Assembly: GCA_019115665.1 (NCBI GenBank)
Contig: DXDD01000040.1
Span: 1-32,741 of the forward strand
Length of the DNA stretch: 32,741 bases
Source of the DNA: Candidatus Eisenbergiella pullistercoris
GTDB lineage: Bacteria; Bacillota; Clostridia; Lachnospirales; Lachnospiraceae
Direction of reading: 5' to 3'
Shown here piece by piece: positions 7,781 through 17,008 of this stretch. The position numbers and the translations under genes are program-made. Under the pieces are notes generated by a model. The model saw nothing but the letters and a program-made list of their open reading frames with translations, was not told where the DNA came from and did no database searches. Each line of letters starts with the position of its first letter. Position 1 is the first letter of the stretch.

Positions 7781-9889
7781 ATGGAATCGCTGATGCAGCT
7801 TGTTGTCATTCTTTCCTTTTTTGCCGTGGTGATCGCTTTTGCCTTCGCCGTCTACCTGTATTTATGGGTGAAAAGGCAGCCTTCACAGAATAAGCGGATC
7901 ATTGAGGTTTCCTCTCTGATCCACGCGGGCGCGAACACCTTTATGAGACGGGAATACGGCATCCTCGCCAGGTTCGCGGGCGCGGCGGCCGTTCTGATCT
8001 TCCTGTTCCTGCCGGAGCCTCTCTGGGCCGGGAAGCTGACCGGGCCGGACGGTATCCTGATCCGGCATATTTCCATGGTCATCGCCTATCTGGCCGGCAC
8101 CGTCCTTTCCGCCATCGCCGGAAAGATCGGCATTCTGGTGGCAACCTCTGCCAACGGACGGACGGCGGAAGGGGCGAAAAAAGATCTGAAGACCGCCTTT
8201 CTGATCGGCTTCCGGGGCGGCTCCGTCATGGGCCTTGCCGTGGTGGGCTTCAGCCTGCTCGGCGTCATGGCCGTACTTCTTCTGACGGCGGACGCCACCA
8301 TCCTGCTCGGCTTTTCCTTCGGCGCCAGCTCCCTGGCCCTGTTTGCCAAGGCCGGCGGCGGCATTTTCACCAAGACGGCGGACGTGGCGGCGGACCTGAC
8401 CGGCAAGGTGGAGCTTGGGATTCCGGAGGATGATCCGAGAAATCCCGCGGTCATCGCGGACAACGTGGGCGACAATGTGGGCGACGTGGCCGGAATGGGG
8501 GCCGACCTGTTCGATTCCAATGTCGCCGCAATGGCTTCCGCGCTCGTCATGAGCCAGGCTCTGGACAGAGGGTTCGGCGCGAACACCGCCATGGTCTTCT
8601 GCTACGCGGCGCTCGGCCTGATCGCTTCCATCATCGGCATCGCCTGCGCCCGGGTCGGGAAAAAGGGGAATCCTACCGGCGCTCTGAATGCCTCCACCTA
8701 TTCCACCACGGCCATTTTCCTGGTGCTGACCGCTGCGGCCACCGGTTTCCTTGAGGGCTTTCAGTGGCGCATCTGGGGCGCTTCCGCGGTGGGCCTGATC
8801 GTGGGCGTGATCATCGGCATCACCACGGATTATTTCACGGATGATTCCAGGCCCATCGTGCAGAAGGTGGCGCGTGCCTCCCGCTCCGGTTCAGCCTTCA
8901 CCGTGCTTTCCGGCGTTTCCTACGGCTTTATTTCCGCCCTGCCCGCCATGGTGGGCATCGCCGTTTCCGCCCTTGCGGCCTACATGCTCTGCGATCCGCT
9001 GGGAGAAGGCTACGCCCTCTTCGGGATCGCCATGGCGGCTGTGGGCATGCTCTCCATCGTGGGCATGATCATCAGCAACGACGCCTACGGCCCCATCGTG
9101 GACAATGCCAGAGGCCTTGCGGAGATGGGAGACCTGGGCGAAGAGACCATCCGCATCGCGGACGAGCTGGACAGCGCGGGAAATACCGTCAAGGCCGTGA
9201 CCAAGGGCTTTGCCATCGGCGCGGCGGGACTGACCGTCATTTCCCTGCTGGGAGCCTATATGTCCGAGGTCAACGAATCCCTCTCCGAAATGGGGCGGGA
9301 GCTTCTGACCGGCTTTGATATCATGGATCCCACCGTGTTTTTCGGTATCCTCATAGGCGCCTCCATCCCCGCCGTGTTCTCCGCCATGCTGATCCTCGGC
9401 GTGGATAAGAACGCCCAGCGCATGGTGGAGGAGATCCGCCGCCAGTTCCGGGAGATCCGCGGGCTGAAGGAAGGAAAGAAGGGCGTAAAGCCCGATTATG
9501 ATACCTGCATCGGCATCGCGACGGACGGGGCCCTAAAGGAGCTGATCCCCGCCGGGCTCGTCGCCATCCTCGCCACCATCCTGGTGGGCTTCATCGGCGG
9601 CCCTTCCGCCATCGGCGGCTTCCTGCTGGGCAACATCGTCAGCGGCCTTCTGCTGGCCCTGTTCATGTCCAACGCCGGCGGCCTGTGGGACAACGCCAAG
9701 AAATACGTGGAAGCGGGAAATGAAGGCGGCAAGGGCTCCGACGCCCACAAGGCCGCCGTCACCGGCGACACCGTGGGCGATCCCTTCAAGGATACGGCAG
9801 GCCCTTCCATCAACACCCAGATCACCGTGGTGTCTCTGGTGGCCTCCCTGCTTTCCGGCCTGTTCGCGGCGTTCTCGCTGTTTGGCTGA
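7781..9889 (+). CDS. hppA: Membrane-bound ion-pumping pyrophosphatase, K+-independent type
   Basis: Hydrolyses cytosolic pyrophosphate and pumps ions across the membrane. The 702-residue length and about 15-16 hydrophobic segments fit the family. The substrate site is intact: DVAADLTGKVELGIPEDD, then IADNVGDNVGDVAGMGADLFDS (residues about 205-250), and the second Asp-rich loop DAYGPIVDNARGLAEM. At the position that sets potassium dependence, the GNT(T/V)xA motif, this protein has Lys471 (GNTVKAVTKG); in characterised family members Lys here goes with K+-independent proton pumps and Ala with K+-dependent ones. The start ATG 7781 is fixed by AAGGGGTG nine bases upstream; a longer in-frame start at 7691 overlaps the promoter -10. 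Monocistronic, closed by a strong terminator. Confidence 0.96.
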   Translation: MESLMQLVVILSFFAVVIAFAFAVYLYLWVKRQPSQNKRIIEVSSLIHAGANTFMRREYGILARFAGAAAVLIFLFLPEPLWAGKLTGPDGILIRHISMVIAYLAGTVLSAIAGKIGILVATSANGRTAEGAKKDLKTAFLIGFRGGSVMGLAVVGFSLLGVMAVLLLTADATILLGFSFGASSLALFAKAGGGIFTKTADVAADLTGKVELGIPEDDPRNPAVIADNVGDNVGDVAGMGADLFDSNVAAMASALVMSQALDRGFGANTAMVFCYAALGLIASIIGIACARVGKKGNPTGALNASTYSTTAIFLVLTAAATGFLEGFQWRIWGASAVGLIVGVIIGITTDYFTDDSRPIVQKVARASRSGSAFTVLSGVSYGFISALPAMVGIAVSALAAYMLCDPLGEGYALFGIAMAAVGMLSIVGMIISNDAYGPIVDNARGLAEMGDLGEETIRIADELDSAGNTVKAVTKGFAIGAAGLTVISLLGAYMSEVNESLSEMGRELLTGFDIMDPTVFFGILIGASIPAVFSAMLILGVDKNAQRMVEEIRRQFREIRGLKEGKKGVKPDYDTCIGIATDGALKELIPAGLVAILATILVGFIGGPSAIGGFLLGNIVSGLLLALFMSNAGGLWDNAKKYVEAGNEGGKGSDAHKAAVTGDTVGDPFKDTAGPSINTQITVVSLVASLLSGLFAAFSLFG

Positions 9890-9975
9890 AAAATCGTGAT
9901 GCTTCGCCGCTTGTAATGCCTCGCCGGGCAGGTCTTTGTCCATGCGGCCATGCCCCACCGGCCTGGCTGATACTC

Positions 9976-10017
9976 AAAATCCCGCCCTTCTGCGCTTGTC
10001 GGAAGGGTGGGATTTTT
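9976..10017 (+). terminator. Rho-independent terminator of hppA
   Basis: AAAATCCCGCCCTTC and GGAAGGGTGGGATTTTT form a long stem with a ten-base loop ending in a T-tract, 87 bp after the hppA stop. The outer A/T pairs make it work in either direction. Confidence 0.85.
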
Positions 10018-10019
10018 GT

Positions 10020-10171
10020 GCGATAAGCCCGGAGGGCGTCCAAATGGATGGGCAGGCCTGCCTGCACAGACATATGGACATCCGACGGGCAACGGACAGC
10101 GAGCGGCATTTATGCCGTGAGCTGTGCGCATCGCAAAATCGGATAGGGGAAGTTCCTTCCCCCGTCCGATT
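10020..10171. other. Highly structured non-coding stretch, possible small RNA or repeat remnant
   Basis: Within 150 bp lie the 12-bp palindrome GGCAGGCCTGCC (10051-10062), a stem ACAGC/GCTGT enclosing CGGCA-TTTA-TGCCG (about 10096-10125) and a long hairpin starting AATCGGA and ending TCCGATT (10137-10171) with GGGGAAG/CTTCCCC inside. It fills most of the 393-bp gap between hppA and the DUF4143 gene. No ORF here looks coding, and no known RNA family is recognised. Confidence 0.4.
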
Positions 10172-10282
10172 GATTCCAGTCGAATTATGGTCCGAAAAAG
10201 TGGCAAATTCTTAGTTCTCACGGTCCGTTTTTTGTGATAAGATATATAAAAATTAAGACTGCCGTTGGAAAGGAGTGATTCC

Positions 10283-11605
10283 GTGTACCGGACTTTAATA
10301 GAAGATCTGAAACAATGGAAAAGCAGGCCGGGGCGTCTCCCGCTTATATTAAAGGGCGCCCGTCAGGTTGGAAAGAGCTGGCTCCTGCTGGAATTCGGAC
10401 GAACCTGTTTTCAGGATGTCGTCTATGTCAATTTTGAAAACGCCGGAAACCTTGGACAGATATTTGACGGTGTCATCGAGCCGCAGCGGATCATTGACTA
10501 TCTTGGAGCGATGCACGGGAAAAGGATCGAGCCTCAGACGACTCTGCTGATCTTCGACGAAGTACAGGAGGTTCCGCGCGCGTTGACCAGCCTGAAATAT
10601 TTTGCCGAGCAGGCTCCGGAATATGCCATCTGCTGTGCCGGATCCCTGCTTGGCGTCGCGCTCCATTCGCAAACCTCTTTTCCGGTCGGAAAGGTTGAAT
10701 TTCTTTCTCTTCAGCCGCTTTCCTTTCGGGAATTTCTGATCGCAAACGGAAAAGAAGCCCTTTGCTCATTTATACACGATACTCCTGATGAAAAGCTCCC
10801 GGAACCTGTTTATGAGACGCTCTCTGACCTTTTAAAGCAGTACTTCCTGATCGGCGGAATGCCGCAGGCAGTCCAGACATGGCTGAACACACGGGATTTT
10901 TCCGCCGTTGGAAGCGTACAGGACAATATTCTGGAAACCTATCAGAATGACTTCTCCAAGCATGCGCCGAACAGCCTGATCCCCAGGCTCCGCTATCTCT
11001 GGAACAGCATCCCGTCCCAGCTTGCCAGAGAAAATAAGAAATTCGTCTATGGCCTGATCCGGGAGGGTGCAAGAGCGCGGGAATATGAGGACGCTCTGCT
11101 GTGGCTGGAGGATTCCGGCCTGATCCGAAGGGTGAGCTGCGTGACGGCAGGCCATGTCCCGCTGAAGGCATACGAAAACCTGAAAGCATTCAAGCTGTAT
11201 CATCTGGATATCGGCCTGCTTGCCAGAATGAGCGAATTATCGCCTGCTTCTATCCTGGATAAAACCGGAGTGTTTCAGGAATTTAAGGGCGCCATGACGG
11301 AGCAGTTCGTCCTGCAGGAGCTGAGCCAGCACCGGTTCCTGCGCAGCATCTATTACTGGAGCGCGCCGGGCTCGGAAGCTGAGGTGGATTTTCTGTTCGA
11401 CTATAACGGCAATGTGATCCCGGTTGAAGCCTAGGCGGGACTTACCGTTCACGCCCAGAGCCTGAAACAGTTCCGGCTGAAATACGCTCCCGTTTTATCC
11501 ATCAAAACCTCCCTGCGGAATCTGGATTACCGGGATGGCGTGCTGAATCTGCCCCTGCCGCTGATCTGGAACCTGCCCGCCTGGCTGGAGCGCATCTTTT
11601 CCTGA
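10283..11605 (+). pseudogene. AAA ATPase with DUF4143 domain, interrupted by an in-frame amber codon
   Basis: P-loop ATPase of the AAA_14/DUF4143 type: Walker A KGARQVGKSW near residue 30, Walker B LLIFDEVQE, AGSLLG sensor-like region, then the DUF4143 domain ending in a PD-(D/E)xK-nuclease-like motif (SEAEVDFLF...VIPVEA). The real start is GTG 10283, seven bases after AAGGAG; a TTG further upstream overlaps that site. At 11432 a TAG replaces the codon expected to encode the Lys of the ExK motif (VEAKAG in the family is read VEA-stop-AG), while the frame stays open for another 56 codons with a normal family C-terminus up to TGA 11605. One base change from AAG explains it. Product without suppression: 383 residues. 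Family members are common in bacteria with ill-defined roles. Ends 4 bp before the convergent GH13 gene. Confidence 0.85.
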
Positions 11606-11609
11606 AAAA

Positions 11610-13445
11610 TCAGCCCTTCACCATCCACCGGTACTGGTAGGGCGCCAGCTGCACCGCGGAGGGCTGCAGGCCTTCGCCGGTGAACAGATCCCGGTACTCC
11701 CCGGAAAGGGCGGGCAGATGGGCCTGCTGATGCTGATCGGAAAAATTGGCGAGGCAGACCAGCTCCCGTCCTTCCAGGGTGCGCCGGATGGCGAATACCT
11801 TCGGCGTGAGGGTGTCCCAGGTGGTCACCCATACGCCGGGGCCGAAGCAGGGCTCTTTCCTGCGGAGCTCTTCCATCTCTTTCAGCCCGTCCCAGATCTC
11901 CTGCTGCACGGTCCCGGGCACGGTGCGAAGCGCCGCGTTCTCCCAGTTAAAGGGGCTTCTGTGCAGATATCTGCTGTCCTGAGCCGTATCCGGATTTTCC
12001 TTATAGCCGTAATCGTTCACCTGTCCGATCTCATCGCCGCTTGACAGCATGGGAAAGCCCTCCAGGCTCATGCAGGCCGCGTGCATCAGAAGATCCCGGC
12101 GGATGCCGGTCTCCACCTGCGCCCTGTCCCCTTCAAAGCCGCCCTTCTCTATGCCGCACAGGCTGGCCGTGGTGCCGCAGCTTCTGGCGTCTCTGCTCAC
12201 CGGATCAAAATTGTAAAGCTCCCCTCTGGCGAAACTTCCGGGAAAAGACCCTTCATAGAAACGGTAGAGATATTCCTTGTGAAGCAGCGGGTCGATCATC
12301 AGCCGCTTTTCCTCTTCCTCGTCCAGTCCCCAGCCGATATCGTCATGGCAGCGCAGATAATTGACAAAATAGCAGTTGTCCGGCAGGCTGTGAATCACAT
12401 CCATCTGATGCTTCAGAAGCCTGGTGTCCTGGGTGGCAAGCGCGGCCCAGAGATTGACCATGCTGGAAACGCCGTAAAGCATGTGGCACTCCGGGTGCTC
12501 CGGCGTCCCGAAATAGGCGGGAAGCTCCTTCGGGGCCATGACCACCTCTCCCTTCAGGATCACGGCCGGGCAGACCACCTCCAGCACCATGCGCAGCATG
12601 CGCACGATCCGGTGGACCTGCGGAAGGTTCCGGCAGCTGGTCCCAAGCTCCTTCCAGATATAGGGGACCGCGTCGATGCGGAAGATCTCCACGCCCAGGT
12701 TGGCAAGGAACAGGATGTTCGCCGTCATCTCGTTGAATACAACGGGATTCTGATAGTTCAGATCCCACTGATAGGGGTAAAAGGTGGTCAGCACATATTT
12801 TTTCATCTCCCCGCACCAGGTAAAATTGCCCGGCGCGGTGGCGGGAAATACCTGCGGCATGGTCTGCTCAAACTGAGAGGGAATGTCATAGGTATCGTAG
12901 CACTGATACCGGTCCTGATATTCCTTCTCCCCGGCCTTCGCCCGCATCGCCCACTCATGGGTGTCCGCCGTGTGGTTCATCACCACGTCCAGGCAGAGGC
13001 TGATCCCCCGCTCCCGCAGCTTTCCCGTGAGGACCGAAAGCTGGCGGTTGGTCCCGATCTGCGGATCCACCGTGCGGAAGTCCTCCACCGCGTAGCCGCC
13101 GTCGTTCATGGGGTGAGGCATCTTCAGAAGGGGCATCAGATGCAGATAGGTGATCTTCTGCTCCGACAGGTAATCCAGCTTCTCCGTAAGTCCCTTCAGC
13201 CCGCCCGCGAACAGCTTCGGATACATGGTGATCCCAAGCATCCGGCTCTCCCGGTACCAGTCCGGCGTCTCCTCCCTCTTTCTGTCCAGCTCCTTCAGCG
13301 CTGCGGAGCGCTTCGCGTAAAAATCCCGCATGCTCTCCACAAGCCGTCCGTATCCCGCCTCGTCGTGATAAAGCTCTTCGTAGATCCCGTGAAGCTCCGC
13401 TTCATGGCGCGCAAGGCGCTCCGCAAAAAGTCCTGTTCTGGTCAT
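11610..13445 (-). CDS. GH13 subfamily 4-type enzyme (amylosucrase or sucrose hydrolase)
   Basis: Alpha-retaining glycoside hydrolase/transglycosidase acting on sucrose in the cytosol. The amylosucrase pattern is clear throughout: LFAGGLKGLTEKLDYL, YLHLMPLLKMP, NDGGYAVEDFRTVDP, LDVVMNHTADTHEWA, APGNFTWCGE, QWDLNYQNPVVFNEM. Catalytic residues: nucleophile D258 (FRIDAV), acid/base E300 (LKGEVV, 42 residues later as in Neisseria amylosucrase), stabiliser D368 (CHDDIGW); SRYLHR holds the late Arg of the active site. 611 residues, a little shorter than classical amylosucrase. No signal peptide. Start ATG overlaps the kinase stop (ATGA), so the gene is the last of the regulator-kinase-enzyme operon and is translationally coupled. 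Polymerising and hydrolysing members cannot be told apart from sequence. Inferred role: consume sucrose freed from raffinose by the GH36 enzyme. Confidence 0.9.
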   Translation of the reverse strand: MTRTGLFAERLARHEAELHGIYEELYHDEAGYGRLVESMRDFYAKRSAALKELDRKREETPDWYRESRMLGITMYPKLFAGGLKGLTEKLDYLSEQKITYLHLMPLLKMPHPMNDGGYAVEDFRTVDPQIGTNRQLSVLTGKLRERGISLCLDVVMNHTADTHEWAMRAKAGEKEYQDRYQCYDTYDIPSQFEQTMPQVFPATAPGNFTWCGEMKKYVLTTFYPYQWDLNYQNPVVFNEMTANILFLANLGVEIFRIDAVPYIWKELGTSCRNLPQVHRIVRMLRMVLEVVCPAVILKGEVVMAPKELPAYFGTPEHPECHMLYGVSSMVNLWAALATQDTRLLKHQMDVIHSLPDNCYFVNYLRCHDDIGWGLDEEEEKRLMIDPLLHKEYLYRFYEGSFPGSFARGELYNFDPVSRDARSCGTTASLCGIEKGGFEGDRAQVETGIRRDLLMHAACMSLEGFPMLSSGDEIGQVNDYGYKENPDTAQDSRYLHRSPFNWENAALRTVPGTVQQEIWDGLKEMEELRRKEPCFGPGVWVTTWDTLTPKVFAIRRTLEGRELVCLANFSDQHQQAHLPALSGEYRDLFTGEGLQPSAVQLAPYQYRWMVKG

Positions 13446-15214
13446 ACTCTCTCCTCTCCTTCTGTCCGTCTGTCTGTTTTCTCCCCGTCCTTTCCCTCCG
13501 CGCCCTTTTTCTCCCCGTCCACAGGGATACAGAAGGTCACCAGGGTGCTCTCTCCTTCAATGCTCTGGATGTTCAGGCCGTACTCCTCTCCGTAGGTGAG
13601 CCGGATCCTCTCGTCCACGTTTTTCAGCCCGTAGCCGCCGGAATCCGTTTTCAGCAGGGTGGGAAGCTTCTCCTGCGGGATTCCCACGCCGTTGTCCAGG
13701 ATCGTGAAGCGGATCTGATCCATTACCCTTGACACCGAAAGGAACAGCCGTCCCTTCTTCGGCTTGTTCGGCAGGATCCCGTGCACCAGCGCGTTTTCCA
13801 CCAGCGGCTGCAGCAGCAGATTCGGCACATGGACCATGGGAAGCCCCGGATCCACCTGCCAGGTCACATCGAAAAGCTCCTCATGCAGAAGCTTCTGGAT
13901 ATCCAGATAGGAGCTCACGTTTTTCAGCTCGCTCTCCAGCGTGGTCTCCGACCTTCCCTTATTCAGCGTCGTCCGGTAAAAAACGGACAATAGCTGGGAC
14001 ATGCGGCTGATCTCCTCCTGTCCCGCAAGCAGCGCCCTGCTGTTGATCAGGGACAGGCAGTTATACAGGAAATGGGGATTGATCTGCGCCTGCAGGGCCT
14101 TCAGCTCCGCCTCCCGCAGCAGGATCTTATTCTGGTAATCCTCCTGGATCAGCCGGTTCAGCCGGTCCAGCATCTCCTGAAAGCTCTTGGTCAGATCGCC
14201 GATCTCATCCGGGCAGTCGTCCCGCACGTCCACGGCCAGGTTTCCGTTCTTGACCTCCTGAATATGCCCATAGAACAGATTGATCCGCTTCATGAAAAGC
14301 GCCGCCCAGAATCCGCTCATCACCACGATCAGGATCAGGCAGGCCAGGATGATCAGGACGATCACCGCGCTCATCCGGGAAATGGGCTCCGTCAGGAGTC
14401 GGGCGGGCTTTTCCAGAAGGATCTCCCAGTCCGCCAGCGTGGTCTCGCTGGTAAGGGAATACCACCTTCCCCGCTCCCTTTCTTCGTCCAGCGTGTCGGC
14501 GCTGAAGGAATACAGAAGCTGGCCGGGAGACGATACCTCCACCCTGCTGTCGCTGGAAACGCTTTCCAGCACCTGGAAAAAAAGCTCCGGATCCAGCGTG
14601 ATGCTGATGCAGTTTTCCGAATAGGAGCGCACATATTTTTCATAGGGCTCCGGCAGCTTCTGGATCACGCACAGCGTGCCGTCCTCATTCAGATACCATG
14701 CGGGTTTGGCCGTGACCGCCTCCGGCGTGTACCAGCCCTGCGCCTCCAGATCGGAGACCGGCCTCAGCTGCTTTCCGTGCGCCAGCCCGGACTGGGCGTT
14801 GTACACGGTGATCTGCAGCACCTCCGGGTGCAGCACGTAAATGCTGTTCAAGAACACATCGAACTCATAATTGAGCTGCGAATAGGTATCCACGAGCTGC
14901 GAGGTGTCCTGAAAGGGAATGGTGAACACCACGTTGGAGGAGGCCAGATAGGCCAGAAGCCCCTCGTATACCCGGATCTGCGTATCCGTGGACGCCACCG
15001 CCGTCTGAAGGGCGGAATCCATGGCCCGGTACTCTCTCGTATACAGAAGCCGCACCGTCTGCTGATAGCAGAAGATCCCCATGACGCTCAGCGGGAGCAT
15101 GCCCGTCAGAAAACAGATGACCCCCAGCTTCTTCCGGTATTTCATCCGCTGGAACCCGTTCAGCAGGCCTGTACGAAGCGCTGCGATTTTTCCGCCGATC
15201 TTCGTTTTTTTCAT
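13442..15214 (-). CDS. Sensor histidine kinase, YesM/LytS-like two-component type
   Basis: Membrane kinase of the HPK7/YesM kind that senses an extracellular or transport-linked sugar signal. 590 residues: basic N-terminus, TM1 about 31-52, a large extracytoplasmic Cache-like sensor of about 230 residues, TM2 about 285-310, HAMP linker with DEIGDLTKSF, then the kinase core with phospho-acceptor H381 in QINPHFLYN, N box PLVENALVHG, G boxes DNGVGIP and GGYGLKN. The C-terminal 25 residues are charged and repetitive. The gene starts 48 bp after the response regulator stop and its TGA overlaps the GH13 ATG by four bases. Signal unknown; the divergent transporter and GH36 gene point to a raffinose-like oligosaccharide. 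Confidence 0.95.
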   Translation of the reverse strand: MKKTKIGGKIAALRTGLLNGFQRMKYRKKLGVICFLTGMLPLSVMGIFCYQQTVRLLYTREYRAMDSALQTAVASTDTQIRVYEGLLAYLASSNVVFTIPFQDTSQLVDTYSQLNYEFDVFLNSIYVLHPEVLQITVYNAQSGLAHGKQLRPVSDLEAQGWYTPEAVTAKPAWYLNEDGTLCVIQKLPEPYEKYVRSYSENCISITLDPELFFQVLESVSSDSRVEVSSPGQLLYSFSADTLDEERERGRWYSLTSETTLADWEILLEKPARLLTEPISRMSAVIVLIILACLILIVVMSGFWAALFMKRINLFYGHIQEVKNGNLAVDVRDDCPDEIGDLTKSFQEMLDRLNRLIQEDYQNKILLREAELKALQAQINPHFLYNCLSLINSRALLAGQEEISRMSQLLSVFYRTTLNKGRSETTLESELKNVSSYLDIQKLLHEELFDVTWQVDPGLPMVHVPNLLLQPLVENALVHGILPNKPKKGRLFLSVSRVMDQIRFTILDNGVGIPQEKLPTLLKTDSGGYGLKNVDERIRLTYGEEYGLNIQSIEGESTLVTFCIPVDGEKKGAEGKDGEKTDRRTEGEERV

Positions 15215-15262
15215 CCTTCCTCATTTCCTTTTTCCGCGTCCCCGGGGACGCTTATTCTTCTG

Positions 15263-16798
15263 TCAGGAGACCGGTCCCGAAGGCTTCCTCTCTTCCTGTC
15301 TGTACTTTTCCGGGGAGGAGCCGAAGTATTCCCGGAAGCTCTGACAGAAATAGGAATAATTCGGATACCCCACCGCTTCTCCGATGTCGATCACCTTTCG
15401 GTTGGTCCCGGTCAGAAGGTCCCTTGCCCGCTCCATACGGAACTGCCTGATATACTGGGAAATGCTCTTTCCCATGGACTTCTTGAACAGCCTGCTCAGA
15501 TAGTCCGGCGTCAGGTATACGATGGAGGCCAGATGCTCCACGGACAGCTCCTTCCCGTAATTCGCGCCGATATAGTCGAGCACCTCCAGGATCTCCCGCC
15601 GCATGACCGGCCCGGCGGAAAAGCTCCGAATGATGCCGGAAGCCAGCTTCTGCACCATGGATACGATCTCGGAAATATCCGGCTGCAGATACAGCTCGGA
15701 GATCATGGCGTCCAGCGTTTTCTTTTCTCCGCCCTTCCCGTCCGCGTAAGGATACAGGGTGGTGAGAAGGTTGGAAAAAATGAATTTCACATAGATCTGG
15801 GACTGATTCTGCCTCGACCGGTATCTGGAAAACAGGCTGTCCAGCGCCTCCTGCAGCGCGGCCCCGTCCCGGTTTCCAAGCGCCCTTCTGATCTGGAGAA
15901 GCTGCCGGTTTTCATCCGTTTCGCCATCCGCGCTCTCCTTCGCGTCCGCCGGCGTTTCCGCCGTAAACACATGCTCCTGCGGAGCCCAGAACCGCCGTTC
16001 CATCTGCTGCTCCACCTCCGCGTAGGCGTCCCTGAGGGAAGAAAACTCCGCAAGCGGACGGCTGAAGGACAGCCAGCAGGGGATCCGGAACGTCTCCTGG
16101 ATATGGGAAAACATCCGTCCGCCCAGCTCCTGCGGGCTTTCCCCAGGCGTGCGCAGCATGAGGAGCGCCTGATTCGGAGACAGGTTCAGAGATTCCATGT
16201 CCAGCTTCAGGACGCAGCGCAGGCTCTCATAAAATACGAAGGAATTGTTCTCCAGAAAATCGCCGTCAAAATCCACCAGAACCATGGTCCGAAACCGCTT
16301 CAGCTGGTCAAGGACAGCCGGCTCCGCCTTCGTGTGGTCAAAGTTTCCCGAAATGGAAAGCTGCAGCGCGTACTGAAGCAGGAAGGTCTGCCTCTCATCC
16401 CGCTCCCTGCGCGACGCCGCCTCCTCGTCCAGCTGTCCGATCAGCCCCTCCAGACTGCTTTTCAGATCCTCCGGGACCACCGGCTTCAGAATATAGTTTA
16501 CCACACCCAGCGTCAGCGCGGTACGCGCGTATTCAAAATCAGCATAGCTGCTGAAAATAAGAAGCTTCATCTCAGGAAACAGCTTCTCCGCCTGACGGAT
16601 CAGCTCCAGCCCGTCCATCCGGGGCATCTGCACGTCGGTGAACAGGATGTCCGCCCCTCCTGTTTCCTTCAGCTTTTCCAGCGCCTCCAGCCCGTCTCCC
16701 GCCTCCGATACCTCCAAGGCAAGCCCGGATTCCGCGATCAGGAAGCGCACACATTCTCTTTCCGTCTTTTCATCGTCTACCACCAGAATGCGATACAT
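15263..16798 (-). CDS. Response regulator with AraC-type DNA-binding domain (YesN-like)
   Basis: Transcription activator, partner of the adjacent kinase. Receiver domain about 1-120: acidic pair VVDDEKTE, phospho-acceptor D55 in LFTDVQMPRMDG, Lys of ILKPV. A middle region of about 280 residues follows, then a C-terminal AraC double helix-turn-helix about 410-505 (LSVEHLASIVYLTPDYLSRL, later NYSYFCQSFREYFGSSP). 511 residues, normal for YesN. Start ATG 16798 is after GGAGG at ten bases and exactly at the conserved MYRILVVDDE; an upstream in-frame extension to 16903 overlaps the promoter and is rejected. Probably binds the 210-bp divergent region and switches on the transporter/GH36 operon. Confidence 0.95.
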   Translation of the reverse strand: MYRILVVDDEKTERECVRFLIAESGLALEVSEAGDGLEALEKLKETGGADILFTDVQMPRMDGLELIRQAEKLFPEMKLLIFSSYADFEYARTALTLGVVNYILKPVVPEDLKSSLEGLIGQLDEEAASRRERDERQTFLLQYALQLSISGNFDHTKAEPAVLDQLKRFRTMVLVDFDGDFLENNSFVFYESLRCVLKLDMESLNLSPNQALLMLRTPGESPQELGGRMFSHIQETFRIPCWLSFSRPLAEFSSLRDAYAEVEQQMERRFWAPQEHVFTAETPADAKESADGETDENRQLLQIRRALGNRDGAALQEALDSLFSRYRSRQNQSQIYVKFIFSNLLTTLYPYADGKGGEKKTLDAMISELYLQPDISEIVSMVQKLASGIIRSFSAGPVMRREILEVLDYIGANYGKELSVEHLASIVYLTPDYLSRLFKKSMGKSISQYIRQFRMERARDLLTGTNRKVIDIGEAVGYPNYSYFCQSFREYFGSSPEKYRQEERKPSGPVS

Positions 16799-16831
16799 GT
16801 TCTTTTTTCCTCCGGCACTTTGTACACAGTT

Positions 16832-16860
16832 AGTATAGAATAAAAATCCCGCATTGTAAA
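16832..16860 (-). promoter_or_regulatory. Promoter of the regulator-kinase-GH13 operon
   Basis: Minus strand TTTACA (16860-16855), 17 bp, TATACT (16837-16832), each 5/6 to consensus at ideal spacing, about 34 bp before the response regulator start codon. Confidence 0.7.
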
Positions 16861-16871
16861 ACATAACCATC

Positions 16872-16951
16872 GTTTTCCGGAAAGAAAGCCGGATAACTGA
16901 CATGTTTTCCGTTTTTTTGATATATACCCGTTTTCCCGGATTTGCTATGAT
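16872..16951 (+). promoter_or_regulatory. Transporter operon promoter with extended -10 and repeated GTTTTCC boxes
   Basis: TTGCTATGAT at 16942-16951 is an extended -10 element (TGn then TATGAT) without a good -35, typical of activator-dependent promoters. GTTTTCC occurs at 16872, 16904 and 16930, the first and last in CGTTTTCCGG/CGTTTTCCCGG context. These are candidate sites for the AraC-type regulator; the spacings of 32 and 26 bp are only roughly in phase with helix turns. Confidence 0.4.
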
Positions 16952-17008
16952 ACAAGACAGAAAGCAATGCGCGCTGCTTACATCGTTATCATGAATGGAG
17001 GAAGCAAA

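Noticed and set aside
14072-16843. Very long plus-strand open frame (over 900 codons) opposite the kinase and regulator genes
   Set aside because: It is the antisense shadow of two well-recognised genes in GC-rich DNA; rich in Arg, Pro, His and Gln with no domains and no ribosome site.
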